From: Elusimicrobia bacterium RIFOXYA2_FULL_47_53
GTDB taxonomy: Bacteria > Elusimicrobiota > Endomicrobiia > Endomicrobiales > XYA2-FULL-47-53
Reading direction: 5' to 3'
Length of the DNA stretch: 64,000 bases
Assembly: GCA_001800315.1 (NCBI GenBank)
Contig: MGVE01000020.1
Location: forward strand, 1 to 64,000
Positions within the stretch are counted from its first letter, which is position 1. The number at the start of each line of letters is the position of its first letter. Positions 33,148 to 41,146 of the stretch are shown here, in pieces. The notes beneath the pieces were generated by a model. That model was not told the origin of the DNA. It ran no database searches and saw nothing but the letters and a program-made list of their open reading frames with translations. A program made the translations under genes and the position numbers.

Positions 33148-36090
33148 ATGAAAAACAATCCCTCTGCGAAACCCGCCGCGAAAACCGAAATCCTCAAAGA
33201 AATCCTGACGGGATTAAATCCGCTGCAAAAAAAAGCCGTCAAGTTTTCCGACGGCCCTCTGCTGATAGTCGCGGGCGCAGGCACGGGCAAAACCACGGTT
33301 ATTACCCGCCGCATAGCTTACCTGATATCTTCAAAAAAGGCCAAACCCTCCGAGATACTCGCGCTGACATTTACGGATAAAGCTGCTTCCGAGATGGAAG
33401 AGCGCGTGGATATGCTGGTCCCTTACGGGTTCAACGATGTCTGGATATCCACATTCAACGCTTTCGGCGACAGGGTGCTGAGGGAAAACGCGCTTGAAAT
33501 AGGGCTCTCAACGGATTACAGGCTGCTTGCCGCGCCGGAAGCCGCGGTGCTCATAAAGGAAAATCTTTTTTCGTTCCCTTTAAAACATTACAGGCCTCTC
33601 GGCAACCCGTCCCAGTATATCGCTTCGCTTTTAGAGGTTTTTTCCAGGGCCAAGGACGAAAACATCGGGCCCGACGAATACATAAAGTTCGCGGAAACCG
33701 CGCTGGCCGCGGCCAGAGAACCCGAAGCCGTGGAGAACTGCGAGAAACAGCTTGAGGCGGCTCTTTCCTACAAACGCTACGAGGAAATAAAAGACAAAGG
33801 CGGTTTTCTGGATTTCGGAGACCAGGTCGTAAAGACTTTAAAGCTCTTCAGCGAAAAGCCTTCGGTGCTGGAAAAATACACGGGTATGTTTAAGTATGTT
33901 CTTATTGACGAGTTTCAGGATACCAACTACTCCCAGTTTGAAATGATAAAGCTCCTCTGCTCAAAACACGGAAACATCACTGTCGTAGGCGATGACGATC
34001 AGTCTATTTACAAATTTCGCGGAGCCTGCCTGTCCAATATTTTAAACTTTAAAAAGACTTATCCCGCGGCGGCCCAGGTGGTTCTGCGCGACAACTACCG
34101 TTCCACCCAGCCTATATTGGACTCGTCTTACAAACTCATAAACCACAACAATCCCGACCGCCTTGAGGTAAGGAACAAAATAGTCAAGAAGCTCAAATCA
34201 CAGCTCCAGGGCGGGCACGAGGTCAAGCACCTTCACTACGATACGCTTTCAAGCGAGGCCGACGAGATAGCAAAAATGATAAAAGAAAAACACGGCTCCG
34301 GAAAATACGCGTACAAAGATTTTGCCGTGCTCGTGCGCCTCAACAGTTCGGCCGCTCCGTTCATAAAATCATTTAATCTCTTCGGCATACCCTGGCGTTT
34401 CTCAGGAAACAGCGGGCTTTATAACAGGGAAGAGATAAGGCTTCTTCTCTCATTTTTAAGGGTCATGGCAAACCCCGAGGATTCCCTGAGCCTGCATTAC
34501 CTTGCCTCTTCGCCGGTTTACACTTTTAACGCGGTGGACCTGGCATTGCTCAACCATGCCGCGAGCCATTACAGGCGTTCGCTCTATTTCGTGCTTGAAA
34601 ACCGCGAGAAATTCAAGGAGCTTGAAAATATATCCGAGCACAGCCTGGCGAACATTGAAAAACTTAAGGCGGACCTCGCTGAATATTATGCCATGGCCCA
34701 GAACTGCCGCACGGGCGAGCTGCTCTACACCTTTTTAAAGAAAAGCAAAATACTTGAGCGGCTTTACAACGCGACGGAGATAAAAGAAATAGAGCAGGCC
34801 CAGAACATAGCCAAGTTTTTCTCAATAATTTCAAGGTTCGGGGATTTCGCTCCTTACGACAGGGTCCAGCGGTTTGTGGAACACTTAGACACCCTTGCTT
34901 CCTGCGGAGACGACCCTTCAGTGGCGGAAGCGGATTTTGACATTGACGCCGTCAACATTATGACTATCCATAAGGCCAAGGGGCTTGAGTTTCCCGTGGT
35001 GTTTATGGTAACGCTGGTGGAACAAAAATTTCCCCTGCCCGATAAAGGCTCAAAGATTGAACTTCCCGAGGGGCTTATCAAAGACATCCTGCCGGAAGGC
35101 GAATTCCACATTCAGGAAGAGAGAAGGCTTTTCTATGTGGGAATGACCAGGGCCAAGGACGAGCTTTACCTTACAAGCGGCAGGGATTACGGCGGAAAGA
35201 AGGCCAGAAAAATATCCCGTTTTGTTCTGGAAGCCGTTGACAGGCCTCAGGCCGACGCCGCGGTTTTTAAAGCCGGCATTAAAGAGACCATTGAACGCTT
35301 TGCTCCGCCCTTCGTCGCGGCCGACGCCAATCTCGTGCTTCCGGGCGACCGGGGAATATTAAACCTCTCTCCCTACGCCATTGACGACTATATTACCTGC
35401 CCGCAGAAATACAAATATGTGCATATACTTAAAGTCCCGCTCCTGCGCCACCACGCCATTGTCTTCGGCGACGCCGTTCACAAGGTTTTGCGGGAATACT
35501 ATATGGCAAAGAAAAATTCGCGCGATTTTACCGAGCAGGACCTGGTCAGGGCCTATGAGGCCGCGTGGTCTCCCGCAGGCTTTTTAAGCCGCGAGCACGA
35601 AGACGAAAGGTTCCGCGCCGGCCGCGAAGTGCTTATTAAATATTTCCGTTCCGAGGAAAAATCGGGCATAGTGCCGGTATCGGTAGAAGAGGATTTTAAA
35701 TTTTTATTAAACGACAAAGTCCGCGTGAAGGGCCGCTGGGACCGCCTTGACGAGAGAGGAAAAGAAAGGGTTATAGTGGATTTTAAGACCACCGGCAGGA
35801 TAAAAGACCAGGAAGACGCCGACGCGGAAATTAAAAAAACCAAGCAGCTGTTAATCTATGCCATGGGCCACGAGGCGAAATACGGTTCCCTGCCCGACTA
35901 CCTGGAACTGCATTTTCTTGAGCCGGGCCTGATATCAAGAATTAAACCCGATTTGGAAGCCATAGTAAAGCTTAAAGCCGAGATAATCAAAGTAGCCGAA
36001 GGGATTTCCTCGCGGAACTTCACCGCAAAGCCCGCCTATATGGCCTGCCAGTACTGCGCTTATTCAAACATCTGCCCTGAACAGGATTAA
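33148..36090 (+). CDS. UvrD/Rep-type helicase fused to a PD-(D/E)XK Fe-S nuclease
   Basis: The 980-residue protein is a superfamily 1A helicase with Walker A GAGTGKTT at residues 43-50, DEFQDT near residue 254, VVGDDDQSIYKFRGA, and VNIMTIHKAKGLEFPVV. The C-terminal 230 residues form a RecB/AddB-type nuclease with GDAVHKVLREYY and VIVDFKTTG. Four cysteines (C751, C967, C970, C976) are spaced as in AddB-type 4Fe-4S nucleases. It probably resects or repairs DNA as one chain. The ATG at 33148 is preferred over a TTG at 33112 that lies in a GC-rich inverted repeat. It ends the run that starts with the VanZ-like gene. Confidence 0.9.
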   Translation: MKNNPSAKPAAKTEILKEILTGLNPLQKKAVKFSDGPLLIVAGAGTGKTTVITRRIAYLISSKKAKPSEILALTFTDKAASEMEERVDMLVPYGFNDVWISTFNAFGDRVLRENALEIGLSTDYRLLAAPEAAVLIKENLFSFPLKHYRPLGNPSQYIASLLEVFSRAKDENIGPDEYIKFAETALAAAREPEAVENCEKQLEAALSYKRYEEIKDKGGFLDFGDQVVKTLKLFSEKPSVLEKYTGMFKYVLIDEFQDTNYSQFEMIKLLCSKHGNITVVGDDDQSIYKFRGACLSNILNFKKTYPAAAQVVLRDNYRSTQPILDSSYKLINHNNPDRLEVRNKIVKKLKSQLQGGHEVKHLHYDTLSSEADEIAKMIKEKHGSGKYAYKDFAVLVRLNSSAAPFIKSFNLFGIPWRFSGNSGLYNREEIRLLLSFLRVMANPEDSLSLHYLASSPVYTFNAVDLALLNHAASHYRRSLYFVLENREKFKELENISEHSLANIEKLKADLAEYYAMAQNCRTGELLYTFLKKSKILERLYNATEIKEIEQAQNIAKFFSIISRFGDFAPYDRVQRFVEHLDTLASCGDDPSVAEADFDIDAVNIMTIHKAKGLEFPVVFMVTLVEQKFPLPDKGSKIELPEGLIKDILPEGEFHIQEERRLFYVGMTRAKDELYLTSGRDYGGKKARKISRFVLEAVDRPQADAAVFKAGIKETIERFAPPFVAADANLVLPGDRGILNLSPYAIDDYITCPQKYKYVHILKVPLLRHHAIVFGDAVHKVLREYYMAKKNSRDFTEQDLVRAYEAAWSPAGFLSREHEDERFRAGREVLIKYFRSEEKSGIVPVSVEEDFKFLLNDKVRVKGRWDRLDERGKERVIVDFKTTGRIKDQEDADAEIKKTKQLLIYAMGHEAKYGSLPDYLELHFLEPGLISRIKPDLEAIVKLKAEIIKVAEGISSRNFTAKPAYMACQYCAYSNICPEQD

Positions 36091-36093
36091 TAT

Positions 36094-36209
36094 CAGTGGT
36101 AAGGGGTAAGGGATATGCGGTAAGTGAGGGGCTTTTTTCTCAGGCTGATCGGCCCGCGTTTTTACTTACCCCTTACCACCTACCACATACCACCTACCCC
36201 TTACCCCTG
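36094..36209. repeat. Heptamer inverted-repeat element, copy 8
   Basis: The left arm carries GTGGTAAGGGGTAAGGG and GCGGTAAGTG. The right arm is extended: ACTTACCCCTTACCACC, then TACCACATACCACC and TACCCCTTACCCC. It lies between the converging helicase and DUF2156 genes and could act as a transcription barrier, although it lacks a plain T-run. Confidence 0.75.
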
Positions 36210-37106
36210 CTACTTCTGTGATATTATATATTTCTCGGCGAAATGGTGGGGATAATAGGACATCTTGGCTTTTCTCAGGCCGTCGTCGCCCATGTCCTGC
36301 TCTCTGTTCACAAATTTAAAACTTTTCAGCTTCTCCGAACAGAAAAAATTGTTTATAGCCTGGTAAATACCGCGGAAGTGAGTGTTGGCCTTCTCAATGT
36401 GTATCACGGCGGTGCTGTCGTCTAAAGCTTCCCCGACGGCAAACGCCTCCACCTCGTCGTTGATAATTATGGCGGCGCCCAGGAGTTTAAGCTTGTGGTA
36501 ATTGCTCAAAATCTTGAATACAAACCTGCTTTCCATGGACATGGATTCATCCATCAGGCAGGATTTAATGTTGCACCATTTCTCCTGCAGCTGCATGCAG
36601 GCGAAGAGCACGCGCTTATCCATTTCAACGAGCCTGTAATCGTAATTTCTCTTAAACTGCGCGACAAGGTTTCGTTTCGCCTGGTACTTTGAGCCCGGCA
36701 GGTCAATAAGGTCTTTCGTCAGGTAGGTATAATCAAAATTATTCCGGTCGCTTTCAATTTCGTAGCGCGGGTTGTCCTGGAAGCGGCGCAGAAACTCTTT
36801 TGGCGCGGCGACAAAACGCCCGCCGCCGTATTTTTCTTTGAGGTGTTTAAAGCAGGTATTAACAGTTTCGTTTATTTTATTTGAGCCGAGGGGCGGCAGA
36901 AAAAAATGTTTTTTCAGGTAGCGCCCGAAAATACAGATGTTGCCGTTTATTTTGGACGCCTCAAGCTCCAGGCTTTCCAGGTACCCGAAAATAAATCCCG
37001 TTGAAAATTCGGAGAGGCCGTAAGCCGTCTGCCGGGCCGCTGTTTCAATCTCGGCGAGGTCTTCAATTGACGGGGCGCGAACAGCCGGGTAATCTGGTAT
37101 CGCCAT
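36210..37106 (-). CDS. DUF2156 protein (GNAT-fold, phosphatidylglycerol lysyltransferase-like)
   Basis: The 298-residue protein matches the DUF2156 family, which has the same fold as the catalytic part of MprF and FemABX-type acyl transferases. Landmarks are DYTYLTKDLIDLPGSKYQAK near residues 125-145, then RNLVAQFKRNYDY, and FVNREQDMGDDGLRKAKMSYYP near the end. No membrane segment is seen, so it is not a full MprF. A GGAG ribosome binding site precedes the ATG, which lies 4 nt after the ABC permease stop. The tight placement suggests it works with that exporter. Confidence 0.85.
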   Translation of the reverse strand: MAIPDYPAVRAPSIEDLAEIETAARQTAYGLSEFSTGFIFGYLESLELEASKINGNICIFGRYLKKHFFLPPLGSNKINETVNTCFKHLKEKYGGGRFVAAPKEFLRRFQDNPRYEIESDRNNFDYTYLTKDLIDLPGSKYQAKRNLVAQFKRNYDYRLVEMDKRVLFACMQLQEKWCNIKSCLMDESMSMESRFVFKILSNYHKLKLLGAAIIINDEVEAFAVGEALDDSTAVIHIEKANTHFRGIYQAINNFFCSEKLKSFKFVNREQDMGDDGLRKAKMSYYPHHFAEKYIISQK

Positions 37107-37110
37107 AATT

Positions 37111-37890
37111 TTACTCCGATAGCCGCAGTATCATGCCGCTTTTCCTGGCTTTTTCAAAGGCAAAGCCCAGGAGCCAGAAGAGCAAAAACACATAGGCCGC
37201 GCTGAGCGTAAAACCGGTTAAAAGCGAGTTTGAAAAAACCGGCGTATAGCCGTAAAAGGACCTGTAATATTCCAGAAAATGAGTCAGCGGGATAGCCGCG
37301 GCCAGCAGCGCGAAAGGTTTGGGCAGAAAACTCACGGGATAGTATATGCCGCTGACAAGCATTAACAGGGTGGAAAGAGACCAGGCCGTCACTTCAACCC
37401 TCTGGCCGTAAAGCATGATAAGCAGGCAGACCAGCATTCCTATCACCAGCGCGCTTAAAAAAATCCCGCAGGCAAAAATCAGTGTCGGAACGGCGCCGGC
37501 AAGCCTGAAATGAAAGGCCCACATGGCGAAAACCCCGAGCATGGCAAAAACTATCGCGCCGCGCAGAACGCCTATTATCCACGAGCCGATAATGTAGTCA
37601 AACTGGCTGACCGGCGCCATAAAAGTGTGCTTTATGCTTTTAGACCAGATGTCGTAGAGCAGGCTGTAGGAAACATCCAGCTGGGCCACCTGCACCACGC
37701 CGGCTGTTATCGCGCCCGTCAGAATAAAGGCGAGCGCGTCGCCGTCTAATTTGAGGAAAGAGCCCATGATGCCGATGGACAGGAGGCTCACAATTGGCCA
37801 GAAAAGAATTTCCATGAACGCGAAGAAATTTCTTTTGGCGAAAATATAGTTTCTGTAGGAAAAGGCATAAGTTTTATTCAGCAAGCTCAA
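37111..37890 (-). CDS. ABC-2 type transporter permease
   Basis: The product has six hydrophobic segments in the ABC-2 pattern: ILFWPIVSLLSIGIMGSFL, then FILTGAITAGVVQVAQLD, then paired segments around residues 110-200, and FLLFWLLGFAFEKA at the end. The motif YPVSFLPKPFALLAAAIPLTHFLEYYRSF is typical of ABC-2 permeases. The TTG at 37890 is preferred because GAGGAGG lies 6-7 nt upstream; the frame also extends to a TTG at 37905. The start overlaps the ATPase gene, so the two subunits are coupled. The substrate is unknown. Confidence 0.88.
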   Translation of the reverse strand: MSLLNKTYAFSYRNYIFAKRNFFAFMEILFWPIVSLLSIGIMGSFLKLDGDALAFILTGAITAGVVQVAQLDVSYSLLYDIWSKSIKHTFMAPVSQFDYIIGSWIIGVLRGAIVFAMLGVFAMWAFHFRLAGAVPTLIFACGIFLSALVIGMLVCLLIMLYGQRVEVTAWSLSTLLMLVSGIYYPVSFLPKPFALLAAAIPLTHFLEYYRSFYGYTPVFSNSLLTGFTLSAAYVFLLFWLLGFAFEKARKSGMILRLSE

Positions 37891-38620
37891 TGAACGCCTC
37901 CTCAAGGTTATGGCCTTCCGTAAGAGCTACAATCTCGCTTCTGGTGCCGACGGCTTTAATAATCCCGTCTTTTATGAAGGCTATCCTGCCGCAGAGCTCC
38001 TCGGCTTCTTTCATGTAATGGGTAGTGAGTATTATGGTAATGTCCCTCTCGCCGTGAATTTTTCTTATAAGTTCGCGGATTTTCTTGGCTATATCCGGGT
38101 CCAGGCCTATGGTGGGCTCGTCTAAAAACAGCAGTTTGGGGTTGTTTATCATGGATTTTGCCAGAGCGAGCTTCTGCTTGTTTCCCGAGGAGAGCTGGTC
38201 GTAGCGGACGGAGCGGTATTTTTCCAGAGAAAACATCTTGATGCAGTTTTGAATGATATCGCCGCAGTCTTTGTCGCAGATGCCGTAAAGGAGCGAGTAG
38301 AATTTCAGGTTTTCCTCTACGGTAAGGCTCCACGGGAAGTTGGGTATGCCCGAGCACATGTTTAATTCTTCTTTAAGGCTTACCGGCATCTTTTTTGAGA
38401 TGTCGTGCCCCAGGACCTCCACGAAACCCGAGTCGGCGGCGAGCTGGCCCGAAAAAATATTCAAAAGCGTGGTTTTGCCGGCCCCGTTGGTTCCGAGCAG
38501 GCCGAAAATCTCGCCTTTATTTACGGAGAGCTCCACGCCCTTGAGCGCGTGATTTTTTTTGCGCCCCATGAATCCGGAGCGGTATGTTTTATGGATATCC
38601 CTGGCGTTTATGCTTAACAT
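37874..38620 (-). CDS. ABC transporter ATP-binding protein
   Basis: The 248-residue protein has Walker A LLGTNGAGKTT near residue 41, the signature LSSGNKQKL near residue 143, Walker B LLFLDEPTIGLDP near residue 163, and the switch histidine in TTHYMKEAEELC. This is the DrrA/NodI-like group that pairs with ABC-2 permeases to export lipids, polysaccharides or drugs. It heads a three-gene minus-strand operon with the permease and DUF2156 protein. A promoter is visible at 38644-38672. Confidence 0.92.
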   Translation of the reverse strand: MLSINARDIHKTYRSGFMGRKKNHALKGVELSVNKGEIFGLLGTNGAGKTTLLNIFSGQLAADSGFVEVLGHDISKKMPVSLKEELNMCSGIPNFPWSLTVEENLKFYSLLYGICDKDCGDIIQNCIKMFSLEKYRSVRYDQLSSGNKQKLALAKSMINNPKLLFLDEPTIGLDPDIAKKIRELIRKIHGERDITIILTTHYMKEAEELCGRIAFIKDGIIKAVGTRSEIVALTEGHNLEEAFIELAE

Positions 38621-38643
38621 ATATATAGTCCCTGCTGAGTTTT

Positions 38644-38672
38644 ATTCTAACAAATATTGCTTATCCGGACAA
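38644..38672 (-). promoter_or_regulatory. Promoter of the ABC exporter-DUF2156 operon
   Basis: Read on the minus strand: TTGTCC (38672-38667), a 17-nt spacer and TAGAAT (38649-38644). It lies 24 nt before the ATPase start codon. Confidence 0.55.
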
Positions 38673-38713
38673 TAGCATATATTTCCCCAAATCCTCAGAT
38701 AGCGACCAAGTCC

Positions 38714-38791
38714 TGACGGTGAAGATTTGACCAGACAGCTAAAGTCACCCTGAACGAAGTGAAGGGTCTCGTTTTTCATTCAACGACGAAG
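38714..38791. repeat. Inverted copy of the repeat at 30406-30477
   Basis: Read on the minus strand, it matches 30406-30477 across about 75 nt with roughly one difference in five. It shares the core CCCTTCACTTCGTTCAGGGTG and the end ATCTTCACCGTCAG. Confidence 0.6.
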
Positions 38792-38924
38792 TTCTTCGTT
38801 CGCCACGGGTCGTCATTGCAGAATTGTTTAGTCAGAAGACACCAAAGTAACTGATTTTAAAGCAGTGATTATATATTGATATACCGAGAAGCGGCTTAAC
38901 TGCCGGTGAGTCGGATATTCCAAC

Positions 38925-39110
38925 ACCTGATTTTAACTTTCTTTGAGCGCTCAAAGAAAGTTAATAAAGAAACGCGCCCCCGCGAGCCATTCGCAAAAGT
39001 ATTTTAGGCAGTCTTGCAAACTCCCTGCCTTGTCGGCAGGTCAAACAGGCAAGACTGAAGACCTCCAAAAAAACTTTTGCTCATAACCGGCCCGGAAGGG
39101 GTGTGACGAC
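38925..39110. repeat. Structured repeat family, copy B
   Basis: It begins with a perfect 32-nt palindrome (38933-38964; half TTAACTTTCTTTGAGC). A long hairpin follows: GAGCC (38984) with GGCCC (39089), GCAAAAGT with ACTTTTGC, AGTCTTGC with GCAAGACT, and CCTGCC with GGCAGG at the tip. It is nearly identical to copy D at 60180, and the similarity continues about 100 nt further downstream. Confidence 0.75.
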
Positions 39111-39236
39111 ACAAAGAAGTCCGCCGTTCACTTACAACTAAAACTTATAACCTAAATGTTTGTCTACAATCCACAAAAACCCAGAACGACCACGCCACCT
39201 TACCGGAGGATTAGGTATTTTCAGGCGAAATCCCTC

Positions 39237-39265
39237 TTGACAATCGTCAATAATTGAGTTAGAAT
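39237..39265 (+). promoter_or_regulatory. Promoter of flbD-motA-motB
   Basis: A perfect -35 box TTGACA (39237-39242), a 17-nt spacer and TAGAAT (39260-39265). Transcription should start near 39272, about 40 nt before flbD. Confidence 0.7.
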
Positions 39266-39310
39266 TAGCCCTGAAGCCTGGACAAAACCAGCCTGAAGAA
39301 ATACCAAATA

Positions 39311-39508
39311 ATGATAAAACTAACTAAATTAAACGGCCAGGAAATCTATATTAACCCGGATCTTATGGGTAATATGGAGGCCCAGCCTCATACCATAATT
39401 CATATGACCACGGGCGAGAGAATAATAGTCAAGGAAGGCACCGCTCAGGTCGCGGATTTAATAATCAGTTACAAAAGAAAAATATACCTGGAAAATAAAA
39501 GCGTTTAA
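39311..39508 (+). CDS. flbD: FlbD family flagellar protein
   Basis: The 65-residue protein matches the small FlbD family found in flagellar operons of spirochaetes, clostridia and others: MIKLTKLNGQEIYINPDL, TIIHMTTGERIIVKEGT (near residue 28) and VADLIISYKRKIY. The biochemical role is not established. It directly precedes motA, as in many genomes, under a consensus promoter. No other flagellar gene is in the window. Confidence 0.88.
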   Translation: MIKLTKLNGQEIYINPDLMGNMEAQPHTIIHMTTGERIIVKEGTAQVADLIISYKRKIYLENKSV

Positions 39509-39554
39509 GCATACTGTTTGGGCGCTTAAGAGCCGCATTTAAGGGAGATTTTCA

Positions 39555-40361
39555 ATGGATTTAGCAACAATCTCGGGCATAATAGTCTTCCTCGGATTTG
39601 TATTTGTCTCAATTTTCGTTCAGGAGGGGCTCGGCGGGTTCGCGCCCTTTATCAATCTGGAAGCTTTCATGATTGTTATCGGAGGCACTTTTTGCGCTCT
39701 GCTGGTCAACTATCCCATGAGCCAGGTTTTAGGGCTGGGCAAGGTTATAAAAAAGGTAATGCTTACCCAGGGCGAAGATACCACCGAGATAGTCAGCACT
39801 TTCGTGGAGTTCACGAAAAAGTCCAGGACAGAAGGCCTGCTCGCGCTTGAAAATAATGTAAGAAATGTCAGAAACGACTTTATGAAACGAGGCGTCCAGC
39901 TGGTTATTGACGGCTTTGACTCCGAGTTTATCAGAAACATGTTGGAGACCGAGATAGGCTTTATCCGCGAACGGCACAAAGTAGGCCAGGAAATATTCAA
40001 CTCGCTCGGAACTTACGCGCCCGCCTTCGGTATTATCGGCACGGTGCTCGGAATGATACTGCTTCTTAAGGGCGTTGATGATGTGGCGATGATCCCCAAG
40101 AGAATGGCGCTTGCTCTCGCGGCCGCGTTTTACGGCCTCTCGGCGGGATACCTTCTGTTTTACCCCATGGCGGGTAAACTGCGCCGCCGCTCGGAAGAAG
40201 AGCTTCTGGTAAAGGAAATTATTATCCGCGGCGTGCTGCTCCTGCAGTCCGGCGTCAGCCCAACGATAATGGAATCAAATTTGAAAGCGTACATAGAGCC
40301 GGCTCAGAGGCTCGCCATAAAAACCGCGGGGCCCGCCGCGAAAGCCGGACCCAGAACATAA
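39555..40361 (+). CDS. motA: Flagellar stator protein MotA
   Basis: MotA forms the pentameric ring around MotB in the ion-driven stator. The 268-residue product has four membrane segments: residues 4-22, 30-52, and the pair near 155-200 with the family motif YAPAFGIIGTVLGMILLLKGV. The cytoplasmic loop between helices 2 and 3 carries the charged stretches that touch the rotor. Length is typical. It lies between flbD and motB. Confidence 0.95.
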   Translation: MDLATISGIIVFLGFVFVSIFVQEGLGGFAPFINLEAFMIVIGGTFCALLVNYPMSQVLGLGKVIKKVMLTQGEDTTEIVSTFVEFTKKSRTEGLLALENNVRNVRNDFMKRGVQLVIDGFDSEFIRNMLETEIGFIRERHKVGQEIFNSLGTYAPAFGIIGTVLGMILLLKGVDDVAMIPKRMALALAAAFYGLSAGYLLFYPMAGKLRRRSEEELLVKEIIIRGVLLLQSGVSPTIMESNLKAYIEPAQRLAIKTAGPAAKAGPRT

Positions 40362-40388
40362 GCGGAAGTTGTTTGATACGGAGAAATA

Positions 40389-41030
40389 ATGGCTTCATCT
40401 TTCAGGCCGCCAAGAGGATATATTTCCGAGAGTGACCCGCGCGTTTCCCAGGTGGGACACGCGGCGCCGCCCTGGCTTATCAACTATGCCGACTTAATGA
40501 CGGAACTGGCCTGCTTCTTTCTTATGATCTACGCGCTTTCAGCGGCGATGTCCGGCACTTTGCAGAAAGTCAGCCAGGAAGTCAAAGAAGCGATGAAAGA
40601 AGAGCAGATCGCGGGCCAGGTCAAGATGACCAAAGAGGGCCTGCAGATAACTTTTGAGGAAAAAGAAAGCGTTTCCTTATTTCTTTCGGGCAGCGCCGAA
40701 CTGACGCCGACAATGAAAGAATATATTGATAAAATAGTCCCGCCCCTGCGCCAGGGAGTGGATGTAAAAAGCAATCTTCTGGTGATAGAAGGGCATACGG
40801 ACAATGTGCCGATAGCTACAAGCAGGTACGCTTCAAACTGGGAACTTTCCACGGCCCGCGCCACTACGGTGGTGCGGTATCTGGTTGATATCCATAAATT
40901 CCCTCCTGACAAAGCCGCGGCCATAGGCTACGGCGAGTTTAAACCCATCGCTGCAAATGACGCCGACGCGAACAGGGCTAAAAACCGAAGGGTTGTGTTT
41001 CTTATCAAAGTTTCGCCTCAGGGAGCCTGA
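40389..41030 (+). CDS. motB: Flagellar stator protein MotB
   Basis: MotB anchors the stator to peptidoglycan. The N-terminal segment PPWLINYADLMTELACFFLM holds the ion-binding Asp35, followed by one membrane helix. The OmpA-like domain is clear (VIEGHTDNVPI, then NWELSTARATTVVRYLV, then GYGEFKPIAANDADANRAKN). At 213 residues it is shorter than E. coli MotB (308) because the linker is short. Whether protons or sodium drive it cannot be decided here. Confidence 0.95.
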   Translation: MASSFRPPRGYISESDPRVSQVGHAAPPWLINYADLMTELACFFLMIYALSAAMSGTLQKVSQEVKEAMKEEQIAGQVKMTKEGLQITFEEKESVSLFLSGSAELTPTMKEYIDKIVPPLRQGVDVKSNLLVIEGHTDNVPIATSRYASNWELSTARATTVVRYLVDIHKFPPDKAAAIGYGEFKPIAANDADANRAKNRRVVFLIKVSPQGA

Positions 41031-41146
41031 AGTCCGGGTAGTTGAGGCCGGGGCTGAAAAAAGAAACGCGGTTCCTTCGCGGGTGTGTTTTGTTGACGCA
41101 TAAAGCGGAAAAAAAGCTGTAAAAAATAGAAAAGGAGAAAAAGACA

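Noticed and set aside
21-36209. The heptamer elements as CRISPR repeats or ordinary terminators
   Set aside because: The units are 7 nt without spacers of constant length, no cas genes are present, and most arms are imperfect and lack a T-run.
41031-41146. A promoter for ppdK starting at a TTGACG near 41091
   Set aside because: No -10 box at 16-18 nt spacing; TGTAAA is 19 nt away. Not strong enough to annotate.
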